Below are positions 16,926 through 25,017 of a stretch of DNA of 64,000 nucleotides, piece after piece. The DNA comes from Streptomyces sp. YPW6. Lineage in GTDB: Bacteria; Actinomycetota; Actinomycetes; Streptomycetales; Streptomycetaceae. The notes under the pieces were generated by a model. The model searched no databases. It was given only the letters and a program-made list of their open reading frames with translations, and was not told the origin of the DNA. The position numbers were made by a program, and so were the translations under genes. How positions within the stretch are numbered: the first letter of the stretch is position 1; each line of letters opens with the position of its first letter. The stretch covers positions 4,933,001 through 4,997,000 of the forward strand of contig NZ_CP076457.1 in the NCBI RefSeq assembly GCF_018866325.1. The letters are read 5' to 3'.

Positions 16926-18068
16926 ATGCAGGTCGACGACACAGCGCACGGCCCCCTCGCGGGCTTCACCGTCGGGGTGACCGCCGCCCGACGGGCCGAG
17001 GAACTGGGCACGCTCCTCCGACGCCGCGGGGCCGCCGTCCTGCACGCCCCCGCGCTGCGGATCGTGCAGCTCGCCGACGACAGCGAACTCCTCGCCGCCA
17101 CCAAGGAGCTGATCGGCCACGCTCCCGACGTGGCGGTCGCCACCACCGCGATCGGCTTCCGCGGCTGGATCGAGGCGGCCGACGGCTGGGGGGTCGGCGA
17201 CGCTCTTCTGGAGACCCTGCGCGGGGCCGAACTCCTCGCCCGGGGCCCCAAGGTCAAGGGCGCCATCCGCGCAGCCGGACTCACCGATACCTGGTCGCCC
17301 GGGTCCGAATCGATGGCCGAGGTCCTCGACCGGCTCCTCTCCGAGGGCGTCGCGGGGCGCCGGATCGCCCTCCAGCTGCACGGCGAACCGCTGCCGGGCT
17401 TCGTCGAGTCGCTGACGGCCGCGGGCGCCGAGGTCGTCGTCGTCCCCGTCTACCGCTGGACGCCGCCGCAGGACATCGCCCCGCTCGACCGGATGCTCGA
17501 CGTCACGGCCGCCCGGGGCCTGGACGCGATCACCTTCACCAGCGCGCCCGCCGCCGCCTCGTTCCTGGGCCGGGCCGAGACCCGTGGACTGCTCCCGGAG
17601 ATCCTCGGCGCCCTGCGCGACGACGTGCTGGTCGCCTGCGTCGGACCGGTCACCGCCCTCCCGCTCCAGGCCCGGGGCATCGACACCCTCCAGCCGGAAC
17701 GCTTCCGGCTGGGCCCCCTCGTCCAGCTGATGTGCGCCCAACTCCCGTCGGCCGCCCGCATCCTGCCCGTAGCCGGCCACCGCGTCGAGATCCGGGGGCA
17801 CGCCGTCCTCGTCGACGCCGAACTGCGCGCGGTGCCGCCCGCGGGGATGGCCCTCCTGCGCGCGCTGGCCCGCCGCCCCGGCTGGGTGGTGGCCCGCGCC
17901 GACCTGCTGCGGGCGCTGCCCGGCAGCGGATCCGACGAGCACGCGGTGGAGACGGCGATGGCCCGGCTGCGCTCCGCGCTGGGCGTGCCCCGGCTGATCC
18001 AGACGGTCGTCAAGCGCGGCTACCGACTGGCGCTGGACCCGTCGGCGGACACGAAGTACGGGCGCTGA
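16926..18068 (+). CDS. nnaR: nitrate/nitrite assimilation regulator: HemD-like domain + OmpR-type winged helix
   Basis: This 380-aa fusion has a uroporphyrinogen-III-synthase-like fold at residues 12-255 and an OmpR-type winged helix at about 285-372 (RAVPPAGMALLRALARRPG, then SALGVPRLIQTVVKRGYRL). In S. coelicolor the protein with this architecture, NnaR, acts with GlnR to activate nitrate and nitrite assimilation genes. Location next to narK fits. The ATG at 16926 begins the HemD-like fold; the frame upstream is only the 40-bp repeats. Whether the HemD part is catalytic or a sensor cannot be read from sequence. Confidence 0.88.
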   Translation: MQVDDTAHGPLAGFTVGVTAARRAEELGTLLRRRGAAVLHAPALRIVQLADDSELLAATKELIGHAPDVAVATTAIGFRGWIEAADGWGVGDALLETLRGAELLARGPKVKGAIRAAGLTDTWSPGSESMAEVLDRLLSEGVAGRRIALQLHGEPLPGFVESLTAAGAEVVVVPVYRWTPPQDIAPLDRMLDVTAARGLDAITFTSAPAAASFLGRAETRGLLPEILGALRDDVLVACVGPVTALPLQARGIDTLQPERFRLGPLVQLMCAQLPSAARILPVAGHRVEIRGHAVLVDAELRAVPPAGMALLRALARRPGWVVARADLLRALPGSGSDEHAVETAMARLRSALGVPRLIQTVVKRGYRLALDPSADTKYGR

Positions 18069-18137
18069 GGGCCTGTTGCGGCGGACGGCAGTGCGGTCGC
18101 ATGCCACAGGGGGGAACAGCGGGCGTACGCCTGGGGC

Positions 18138-18256
18138 GGCCGGACGCACTCCCCGCCCCGGGGAGCCGGGCCCTGCTCGCGCCCGTACGGCCCGTCCGGC
18201 CAGACCTCGGCCGGACGCACTTCCCCGGGAGCCGGACCCTGCTCGCGCCCGTACGG
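18138..18256 (+). repeat. imperfect ~50-bp direct repeat
   Basis: Two copies (18138-18190 and 18209-18256) share GGCCGGACGCACT, GGAGCCGG and CCCTGCTCGCGCCCGTACGG, separated by 18 bp. A partial third copy (TTCCCCGGGAGCCGGACC) is at 18314-18331. They fill most of the noncoding gap between nnaR and the first acetyltransferase. Confidence 0.75.
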
Positions 18257-18351
18257 TCAGGCCGGCCGGACCGGCCGGGCCCCGCCCCGGGAGCAGGTCT
18301 CTCGCCGGGCCCCTTCCCCGGGAGCCGGACCGTCCCGGTTAGCGTGACCGG

Positions 18352-18915
18352 ATGACCGACCGCACCCACCTCCTCGCCCCGGACGTCGCCTTCCGCCCCG
18401 CCGGACTCTCCGACGCACCCGCCTTCGCCACTGCTCTGACCCGCAATCGCGCCCACATGCGCCGCTGGGACCCCGTACGCCCCGACGCCTTCTACACCGT
18501 CGAGGGCCAGACCGCCCGGCTCACCACCCTGCTGGCAGACCGGGACGCCGGGCGGGCCATGCCCTGGGTGCTCGCGGACGCCGACGACCAGGTGATCGGC
18601 GCCTTCACGCTCTCCGGAATCGAGCGGGGCCCGTTCCGCAACGGCCGCCTCGGCTACTGGGTCGACGAGGGCCACACCGGACGCGGCCTCGCCACCGCGG
18701 CCGTCCGCGCGGTCTGCGACGCGGCCCGCGACCGGCTGGGCCTGCACCGGGTCGAGGCAGCCACCGTCACCGACAACGCCCCGTCCCAGCGGGTGCTCGC
18801 GAAGGCGGGCTTCGAGCACGTCGGCACCGCACCCGGCTATCTGCACATCAACGCCCGCTGGCGCGACCACCACCTGTACCAGCGGCTCCTCCACGACGAC
18901 CCGCCGGCCGGGTGA
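18352..18915 (+). CDS. GNAT N-acetyltransferase, RimJ/RimL type
   Basis: This 187-aa acetyl-CoA-dependent acetyltransferase starts its fold with FRPAGLSDAPAF. The acetyl-CoA loop is about residues 105-122 (LGYWVDEGHTGRGLAT), followed by the typical HRVEAATVTDNAPSQRVLAKAGF segment. RimJ/RimL members acetylate N-terminal amines of ribosomal or other proteins, or small amines; the substrate here is not determinable. It converges on and overlaps the next acetyltransferase by 68 bp at the 3' ends. Confidence 0.87.
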   Translation: MTDRTHLLAPDVAFRPAGLSDAPAFATALTRNRAHMRRWDPVRPDAFYTVEGQTARLTTLLADRDAGRAMPWVLADADDQVIGAFTLSGIERGPFRNGRLGYWVDEGHTGRGLATAAVRAVCDAARDRLGLHRVEAATVTDNAPSQRVLAKAGFEHVGTAPGYLHINARWRDHHLYQRLLHDDPPAG

Positions 18916-19489
18916 CCGCCGCCGGAGCCTCCCGCACATGCACATGGCCGTCCAGCGGGTAGTCGGGCGGCAGCGCCGGGATCACCCGTGCCAACGGGTA
19001 TCCACACTTCTCCGCGACCCGGCACGAGGCCACGTTGTCCAACTGGTGCAGCAACTCCAGCCGCTGCACGCCCTGTTCCGCGAAAGTCGTGAACGCCCAG
19101 GCGCTCAGCGCCTCCAAGGCCCTGGGCGCCACGCCCCGCCCCCGCGCCCACGCCGCCGTCCAGTACCCCACCTCGGCCCGCTCGGCCCGCTCGGCCCCCG
19201 GGCCGGGGCGCTTCAGCGTCAGGTTGCCGACCAGCTCCCCGGCCCGGCCCGGGTCCGTCACCGCGAAGCCGAACCGGGTACCCGACGCCCACCCCGCACG
19301 CTGCGACTCCAGCCAGCGGGCGGCCTCTTCGGGCGTGTCCACGGGCCGCCGCACCCACTGCCGCATCAGCGGATCGTCGTACGCCCTCAGCAGCTCAGGT
19401 ACGTCCTCCTCGCGCCAGGGCCGCAGGAGCAAGCCATCGGCCGTGAGGGCGAGATCCCCGTGGGCCGTCCATCCCCCGAGATCGCTCAT
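18848..19489 (-). CDS. GNAT N-acetyltransferase
   Basis: This 213-aa protein has LLLRPWREEDVPELL at the start of the fold, an acetyl-CoA segment (EVGYWTAAWARGRGVAPRAL) and the C-terminal motif LDNVASCRVAEKCGY. The ATG at 19489 is preferred because the frame before it is short and unlike protein. The last ~22 residues, Gly/Arg-rich, are coded opposite the 3' end of the convergent acetyltransferase. The two GNAT proteins share a fold but do not look like a recent duplication. The substrate is unknown. Confidence 0.8.
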   Translation of the reverse strand: MSDLGGWTAHGDLALTADGLLLRPWREEDVPELLRAYDDPLMRQWVRRPVDTPEEAARWLESQRAGWASGTRFGFAVTDPGRAGELVGNLTLKRPGPGAERAERAEVGYWTAAWARGRGVAPRALEALSAWAFTTFAEQGVQRLELLHQLDNVASCRVAEKCGYPLARVIPALPPDYPLDGHVHVREAPAAVTRPAGRRGGAAGTGGGRASGR

Positions 19490-19569
19490 GACCGTCACGG
19501 TAGCGGGGTTCCGGCCGGGCCCCGACAGGAGCACTCTGGGGAGGGCCGTTCCCCCGGAGATCCGAGGCG

Positions 19570-20385
19570 GTGAACGTGAGCATGGCGGCGGGCAGAGGTG
19601 CGCGGATGTGGCGCTTCGACGCGGGCCGGATCTGCCTCGATCTGGTGGCCACGGAACGCGCGGGCGGGGTGCCCGGCACCAGCGAACAGCTCGACGGGCC
19701 AGGCTGTTTGACCCAGTGGCTGACCGACGCCCGGCTCGTCCCGCCGGACACCGTGCTGGCGGCGCTGGACGACACCTGGGTGGTCCGCTTCCGCGAACTG
19801 CGCTGCGATATCGCGTGCTTGATGGCCGCTCAGCTCGGCGGGCCTCCGGCCGACGGTGCGCTGGAGCGGGTCAACTCCCTGGCGTCCGGAGCCCCTCCGG
19901 GCCCCCGCGCGGTGCGCGGAGCGGACGGTGACCTGGTGCGGGCCCTGAGCGCCGTGCCCGACTGCGCGGGTCTCCTCGCCGCCGTGGCCCGGGACGCGGT
20001 GGACCTGCTCACCGACCCCGTCGCGCGGGCGGCCCTGCGCCGCTGCCAGGGCGAGGCCTGCCACCGGCTCTACCTGGACACCTCGCGCGGCGGGCGGCGG
20101 CGCTGGTGCTCCGGGGAGGTCTGCGGCAACCGCGAACGCGTCGCCCGCCACCGGCGCAGAACCTCGGGGACGGCCGGTGCCGCCGGCCCGGCGGCACCCG
20201 GGGCGTCCCGCCCGGGAGAGCCCGGCCCGCACGGCCCCCAGAACCCGGACGGTCCGGGCGGCCCCCACAGCCCGCACACCCCCTACAGCCCGCACGGTCC
20301 CGACGGCCCCCACGGCCCCCACGGCCCGCCCAGTCCGCACGGCCCGCACGGCCCGGAGAAAGAAAATCCGCCCGCCGTTGAATGA
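19570..20385 (+). CDS. CGNR zinc-finger protein with Gly-Pro-His-rich tail
   Basis: This 271-aa protein has an ABATE-like N-terminal region (about 15-145; RFDAGRICLDLV is typical) and a treble-clef finger at about 155-200: CQGEACHRLYLD followed by RRWCSGEVCGNRERVARHR. That finger is assigned to nucleic-acid binding and putative stress regulation. The last ~70 residues are mostly GPHGP, GPHSP and similar triplet-like units, so disordered or collagen-like. The GTG at 19570 is used; an in-frame ATG at 19582 is an alternative. The sigU gene starts 66 bp downstream on the same strand. Confidence 0.82.
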   Translation: MNVSMAAGRGARMWRFDAGRICLDLVATERAGGVPGTSEQLDGPGCLTQWLTDARLVPPDTVLAALDDTWVVRFRELRCDIACLMAAQLGGPPADGALERVNSLASGAPPGPRAVRGADGDLVRALSAVPDCAGLLAAVARDAVDLLTDPVARAALRRCQGEACHRLYLDTSRGGRRRWCSGEVCGNRERVARHRRRTSGTAGAAGPAAPGASRPGEPGPHGPQNPDGPGGPHSPHTPYSPHGPDGPHGPHGPPSPHGPHGPEKENPPAVE

Positions 20386-20451
20386 ACCGGCGCCCACCCC
20401 CGTATCGATGGTCCAGGAGCTCGTTTCAGAGGTCTCGACCGGGAGGTTCGG

Positions 20452-21039
20452 GTGCGCAAGGATGCGGCCGTGGCCGATGACCGTCCGCACAGGGCTCGAC
20501 ATCGCAGTGAGCCGGCCCCGTCCTCCTCCGGGATACCGGACGAGGAGCTGATGCGGGCGCTGTACCGCGAACACGCCGGGCCGCTGCTCGCGTACGTCCT
20601 GCGACTCGTCGCGGGCGACCGCCAGCGGGCCGAGGACGTGGTGCAGGAGACGCTCATCCGTGCCTGGAAGAACGCCGGTCGCCTGGGCAGGGCCACCGGC
20701 TCCGTCCGACCCTGGCTGGTGACGGTCGCCCGGCGCATCGTCATCGACAACCACCGCAGCCGGCAGGCCCGGCCGCGCGAGGTCGATCCGTCGCCGCTGG
20801 AGGTCATTCCCGCGGAGGACGAGATCGACAAGGCGCTGTGGCTGATGACGCTTTCGGACGCGCTCGAAGATTTGACCCCCGCGCACCGGGAAGCATTGGT
20901 CGAGACCTACTTCAAGGGGCGTACGGTCAATGAGGCCGCCGAAGTACTCGGTGTCCCCAGCGGGACCGTGCGGTCCCGGGTGTTCTACGCACTGCGTTCG
21001 ATGAAGCTCGCACTCGAAGAAAGGGGGATCACGGCATGA
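20452..21039 (+). CDS. sigU: ECF RNA polymerase sigma factor, SigU-like
   Basis: This 195-aa group 4 sigma factor has region 2 at about 33-100 (ALYREHAGPLLAYVLRLVAGD, AEDVVQETLIRAWKN, VRPWLVTVARRIVID). Region 4 spans about 140-190 (LTPAHREALVETYFKG, VNEAAEVLGVPSGTVRSRVFYALRSMK). The GTG start at 20452 follows GGAGG by 5 nt. Its stop overlaps the anti-sigma start (ATGA). In S. coelicolor the pair in this neighbourhood is sigU/rsuA, and excess SigU blocks aerial development. The symbol rests on gene order and pairing. Confidence 0.85.
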   Translation: MRKDAAVADDRPHRARHRSEPAPSSSGIPDEELMRALYREHAGPLLAYVLRLVAGDRQRAEDVVQETLIRAWKNAGRLGRATGSVRPWLVTVARRIVIDNHRSRQARPREVDPSPLEVIPAEDEIDKALWLMTLSDALEDLTPAHREALVETYFKGRTVNEAAEVLGVPSGTVRSRVFYALRSMKLALEERGITA

Positions 21040-22034
21040 GCGACCAGCAGTGGCAGCCGTTCGGGCCCAGGCCTCCCGGCCACCGCACGCCGTCCGGTCC
21101 CTCACGTCCCCCGTATGCGGCGGGTCCTGCGCACCCCTCAGGACCCGCGCACCTCGCCGGCGTCTCCGGCCCGTCCGGTGCGAACGGCCCGACCGTTCCG
21201 AGCGGTCCGGCCGGCCGCTTCGGCTCCGGTCCCGGTCCCGGTTCCGTCCCGGGCCCCGCGGGCGCCGAAGGCTCCGAGCACGACGCGGCCGCCGCGTACG
21301 TCCTCGGCATCCTCGACGACGCGCAGGCCGCCGACTTCGAGGCCCACCTCGCGGGCTGCGCCCGGTGCGCCGCGCATCTCGACGAGTTCGCGGGGATGGA
21401 GCCGATGCTCGCGATGCTCGCCGAGGCACCGTCCGCCGTGCCCGGTGCCCGCCCCGCAGCGCACGCGCCCGAGAAGCCCGCGCCCCGCCTGCTCGGCGGA
21501 CTGATGGACGAGGTGGCGCGCAAACGCCACCGCCGCACCCGGCGCAGCCGGTACTGGATCGCCGCGGCCGCCGCCCTGATCGTCGGCGGGCCGGTCGCCG
21601 CCTTCGCCGTCACGGGGGGCGACGACCGCGGCGGCGGGTCGGTGGCCGTGGGTGAACCGCACCCCACCAGCCCGGCCGAGGACGCCTTCTTCGAGCACAT
21701 GACGGAGAAGGTCTCGGCGACCGACCCCACCACCCGGGTCGGCGCGACCGTCGGCATGGAGGAGAAGGCCTGGGGCACCCACACGGTCCTGGAGCTGAAG
21801 AACGTCAAGGGGCCGCAGAAGTGCACCCTGGTCGCCGTCTCCAGGACCGGTGAGGAGGAGGTCGTCACCTCCTGGTCCGTCCCGCGCTGGGGATACGGCA
21901 TCGAGGGGGCGACGAACCCGACGGCGAAGGCTCCGCTGTACGTGCACGGCGGGGCGGCGATGGACCGCGAGGACATCGCCCGCTTCGAGGTGCGGACCTT
22001 CGACGGGGAGCGGCTGGTGGAGATCGGGGCCTGA
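21036..22034 (+). CDS. rsuA: zinc-finger anti-sigma factor, membrane-bound
   Basis: This 332-aa protein starts with a Pro/Gly-rich segment. It then has a zinc anti-sigma domain at about 80-130 with the HxxxCxxC motif (HLAGCARC), one membrane helix at about 170-190 (YWIAAAAALIVGGPVAAFAV) and an exported sensor domain of ~140 residues. The cytoplasmic part should hold SigU inactive until an envelope signal is sensed. Translation is coupled to sigU by a 4-bp overlap. Confidence 0.85.
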   Translation: MSDQQWQPFGPRPPGHRTPSGPSRPPYAAGPAHPSGPAHLAGVSGPSGANGPTVPSGPAGRFGSGPGPGSVPGPAGAEGSEHDAAAAYVLGILDDAQAADFEAHLAGCARCAAHLDEFAGMEPMLAMLAEAPSAVPGARPAAHAPEKPAPRLLGGLMDEVARKRHRRTRRSRYWIAAAAALIVGGPVAAFAVTGGDDRGGGSVAVGEPHPTSPAEDAFFEHMTEKVSATDPTTRVGATVGMEEKAWGTHTVLELKNVKGPQKCTLVAVSRTGEEEVVTSWSVPRWGYGIEGATNPTAKAPLYVHGGAAMDREDIARFEVRTFDGERLVEIGA

Positions 22035-22135
22035 GCCGGGCGCGACGCGCGGCCGGAGGCTGGTCGGCAGGTGCGCCCGGGCCCCCTTCGCTATAGGGTT
22101 GACGGCTGCCCAGTGCCGTGAAGAAGGGGGCCTCG

Positions 22136-24508
22136 GTGGCCGCGCAGGATGCCGCTGTCGAATCGCTGCGGGACCGGGAAATCGGTGTCGAGCAAGAGCA
22201 TCTCGACCGTGTTTACCACCGCCTCGAAGAGAAGATCGACGAGGCGGAATTCCTCATGAACGACGCCGTCAAGCGCGGCCAGGTCGGTACCCCCGGCGCG
22301 CTCGCGGAGCGGGACGCCCAGGTGTTCCGGGCGGGGATCCACCTCAACCGGCTGAACAGCGAGTTCGAGGACTTCCTCTTCGGGCGGATCGACCTGCTGC
22401 TCGGCAAGGACGGGGAGCGCGGCCCGGACGGCGCGTACACCTCCGTGGAGCCGGCCGACGACTCCGTACGGGAGGACGCCACCGCCGATATCGCGGAGAC
22501 GCTGCACATCGGGCGGATCGGGGTCCTGGACTCCGACTACACGCCGCTGGTGATCGACTGGCGGGCCCCGGCCGCCGCCCCGTTCTACCGCTCCACCCCG
22601 AAGGACCCCGGCCGTGTCGTACGCCGCCGGGTCATCCGTTCCAAGGGCCGCAAGGTCCTCGGCGTCGAGGACGACCTGATGCGCCCGGAGCTGACGGCGT
22701 TCCTCGGCGGCGAGGAACTCCCGGTGATCGGGGACGGCGCGCTGATGGCGGCGCTCGGCCAGGCCCGCAGCCACACCATGCGGGACATCGTCTCCTCCAT
22801 CCAGGCCGAACAGGACCTGGTCATCCGGGCCCCCGCCGCCTCCGTCACGGAGGTCACCGGAGGCCCCGGCACCGGCAAGACCGCCGTCGCCCTGCACCGG
22901 GCCGCGTATCTGCTCTACCAGGACCGGCGGCGGTACGCGGGCGGCATCCTGATCGTCTCGCCCACCCCGCTCCTGGTCGCGTACACCGAAGGCGTGCTGC
23001 CCTCGCTCGGCGAGGAGGGCCAGGTCGCGATCCGCGCGATCGGCTCGCTCACCGAGGAGGCGACCGGGCCGGAGGGCGCCACCGCCTACGACGAACCGGC
23101 CGTCGCCCGGATCAAGGGCTCCTCCCGGATGCTCCCCGTCCTGCGCAAGGCGGCCCGGGGCGCGCTGGAGGCGCCGCGGCCCGCGCGGGAGAGCGGTCAG
23201 CTCGCCTTCGGGGAGGAGCCCGCACCGGCGACGGCCGCGGCCACCCCGACCCGGCTGCGCGTCGTCGCCTTCGGAGCCCGGATCGAGCTGGAGGCCGACG
23301 AACTCAAGCGCATCCGGCACAACGTGCTCGGTGGCACCGCCCCGGTCAACCTGCTGCGCCCGCGCGCCCGCAAGCTGCTGCTGGACGCCCTGTGGAACAA
23401 GTCCTCCGGGCGCGGCCGCTACACCGACCCGGAGCTGGTCGCCGAGCTGCGTTCCTCGTTCGACGAGGACGTCTCCACCGAGACCCCGTTCCTGGAGTTC
23501 CTGGACGCATGGTGGCCGGAGCTGACGCCCCGCCGGGTGCTGGCCGCGATGGCCGACGAGCGGCGGCTGGCCCGCTGGTCCCGGCGCATCCTCAACCAGG
23601 GCGAGGTGCGCCGCCTGGCCCGCTCCCTGCGGCGCCTGGACGCGGAGGGCGGCGGCCCGCTCTCCGTCCACGACGTGGCGCTCCTGGACGAGCTCCAGGC
23701 CCTGCTGGGCACCCCGAACCGGCCCAGGCGCAAGCGCGAGGCCGATCCGCTGGACCAGCTCACGGGTCTGGAGGAGCTGATGCCGCAGCGCGAGGAGACC
23801 CAGTGGGAGCGGGCCGAGCGGCTCGCGGCGGAGCGCACGGAGTACGCCCACGTCATCGTCGACGAGGCGCAGGACCTCACCCCGATGCAGTGGCGCATGG
23901 TGGGCCGCCGCGGCCGGCACGCCACCTGGACGATCGTCGGCGACCCGGCCCAGTCCTCCTGGTCCGACCCGGACGAGGCGGCCGCGGCCCGGGACGAGGC
24001 GCTCGGCTCCCGGCCGCGCCGCCGCTTCACCCTGACCGTCAACTACCGCAACCCGGCGGAGATCGCGGAGCTGGCCGCCAAGGTGCTGGCACTGGCCATG
24101 CCCGGCATGGAGTCCCCGGCGGCGGTCCGCTCGACCGGGGTGGTGCCGCGCTTCCAGCCGGTCCGCGACGGGGACCTGGCCGCCACGGTCCGCGAGGAGG
24201 CGGCACGCCTGCTGGCGCGGGTGGACGGCACGGTCGGCGTGGTCGTCGCGATGAACCGGCGCGCCCAGGCCCGCGAGTGGCTCGCGGAGCTGGGGGAGCG
24301 GGTGGTGGCGCTGGGCAGCCTGGAGGCCAAGGGGCTGGAGTACGACGCCACGGTGGTCGTCTCGCCGGCGGAGATCGCCGACGAGTCCCCGGCCGGCCTG
24401 CGTGTGCTGTACGTGGCGCTGACCCGGGCGACGCAGCAGCTGACGGTGGTCTCGGGGGAGCGGGACCTGCCGGACGAGGACGGGGTGCCCGACCTGCTCA
24501 GGGAGTGA
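22136..24508 (+). CDS. HelD/HelR-like RNA polymerase-associated SF1 ATPase
   Basis: This 790-aa UvrD-like ATPase begins with a ~100-residue helical segment like the HelD arm that reaches into RNA polymerase. Walker A is TGGPGTGKTAVALHR, motif II IVDEAQDLTPMQWRM, motif III IVGDPAQSS, and motif VI VALTRATQQL. HelD proteins recycle stalled RNA polymerase, and the actinobacterial HelR variant protects against rifamycins. I cannot tell which applies. GTG at 22136 follows AAGAAGGGGG by 5 nt; GTG at 22118 is an alternative. A TATAGG -10-like box is at 22092-22097. The gene is not coupled to sigU/rsuA. Confidence 0.85.
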   Translation: MAAQDAAVESLRDREIGVEQEHLDRVYHRLEEKIDEAEFLMNDAVKRGQVGTPGALAERDAQVFRAGIHLNRLNSEFEDFLFGRIDLLLGKDGERGPDGAYTSVEPADDSVREDATADIAETLHIGRIGVLDSDYTPLVIDWRAPAAAPFYRSTPKDPGRVVRRRVIRSKGRKVLGVEDDLMRPELTAFLGGEELPVIGDGALMAALGQARSHTMRDIVSSIQAEQDLVIRAPAASVTEVTGGPGTGKTAVALHRAAYLLYQDRRRYAGGILIVSPTPLLVAYTEGVLPSLGEEGQVAIRAIGSLTEEATGPEGATAYDEPAVARIKGSSRMLPVLRKAARGALEAPRPARESGQLAFGEEPAPATAAATPTRLRVVAFGARIELEADELKRIRHNVLGGTAPVNLLRPRARKLLLDALWNKSSGRGRYTDPELVAELRSSFDEDVSTETPFLEFLDAWWPELTPRRVLAAMADERRLARWSRRILNQGEVRRLARSLRRLDAEGGGPLSVHDVALLDELQALLGTPNRPRRKREADPLDQLTGLEELMPQREETQWERAERLAAERTEYAHVIVDEAQDLTPMQWRMVGRRGRHATWTIVGDPAQSSWSDPDEAAAARDEALGSRPRRRFTLTVNYRNPAEIAELAAKVLALAMPGMESPAAVRSTGVVPRFQPVRDGDLAATVREEAARLLARVDGTVGVVVAMNRRAQAREWLAELGERVVALGSLEAKGLEYDATVVVSPAEIADESPAGLRVLYVALTRATQQLTVVSGERDLPDEDGVPDLLRE

Positions 24509-24672
24509 CGCCGCACGGTGCCTCGGGGCCGGTGCCGCACAGCGCCGGGGGGCGGACGCCGACGGTGCCGGGGGGCCGGTGCCGGCAGCGCCCGGAAACC
24601 GGTGCCGCACGGTCCCGCGAGTCAACCCGGCGCACGGGAATCACTTTTCCGGGGTCTTTGTTACCGTGGTAC

Positions 24673-24811
24673 TGGCACCGGCTCGATCCAAGCCCCCGGG
24701 CCCAACCTTCGTCGCTTCGAGCGACCACTTGCCGCGAGGCGAGCATGGCGGGTCGGTGCCACTCAAACGAAGAAGACAGACCCGCGTCACCTCCCGGTGA
24801 CGCGGGTCTGT
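24673..24811 (+). ncRNA. candidate structured small RNA or attenuator
   Basis: This noncoding segment folds well by eye. TGGCACCG (24673-24680) pairs with CGGTGCCA (24754-24761). The stem encloses two hairpins: GTCGCT/AGCGAC at 24711-24725 and CTTGCC/GGCGAG at 24728-24743. An A-rich single-stranded stretch and a strong intrinsic terminator follow. No convincing ORF is present. It lies in the 509-bp gap between the HelD-like gene and malic enzyme, 200 bp upstream of the latter. It could be an independent small RNA or a leader that regulates malic enzyme. From memory, unverified, a small RNA has been reported near here in S. coelicolor. Confidence 0.5.
24776..24811 (+). terminator. intrinsic terminator of the candidate small RNA
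   Basis: A perfect 16-bp stem (24776-24791 with 24796-24811) has a TCCC loop. It is preceded by an A-rich run (AAACGAAGA) and followed by TCTCGTT. Confidence 0.85.
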
Positions 24812-24954
24812 TCTCGTTGCACGGGGACCCGCCGGCCGTTTTCCGGCTCGTTGGGGGTTCCGCCGAACGGGTGGTCTCTCGTATGGTGGAAAACACTTTC
24901 CGAAAGACGGCAGTCATTACCGGCTACCAGTCGGTAGGTGCGACGATCGGAAGG

Positions 24955-24982
24955 CACATCCGGAACCCTTGCTCCGGATGTG
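24955..24982 (+). promoter_or_regulatory. leader hairpin before malic enzyme
   Basis: A 10-bp stem (CACATCCGGA with TCCGGATGTG) has an 8-nt loop and lies 35 bp upstream of the malic enzyme ATG. It follows a TATGGT -10-like box (24882-24887). It may affect message stability or translation. I see nothing else in 24812-24954. Confidence 0.4.
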
Positions 24983-25017
24983 CGGCAATGAAGCTAAGGA
25001 AAGCGAAGGACTCGGCC

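Noticed and set aside
16920..19000. CRISPR array, considered because of the nearby direct repeats
   Set aside because: Repeats at 16720 are contiguous with no unique spacers, no cas genes are present, and the 18138 repeat has only two full copies.
21850..25017. Possible very long fusion upstream of malic enzyme
   Set aside because: The open frame is a shadow of the HelD-like gene and crosses the terminator at 24776. The ACT domain starts right after ATG 25018.
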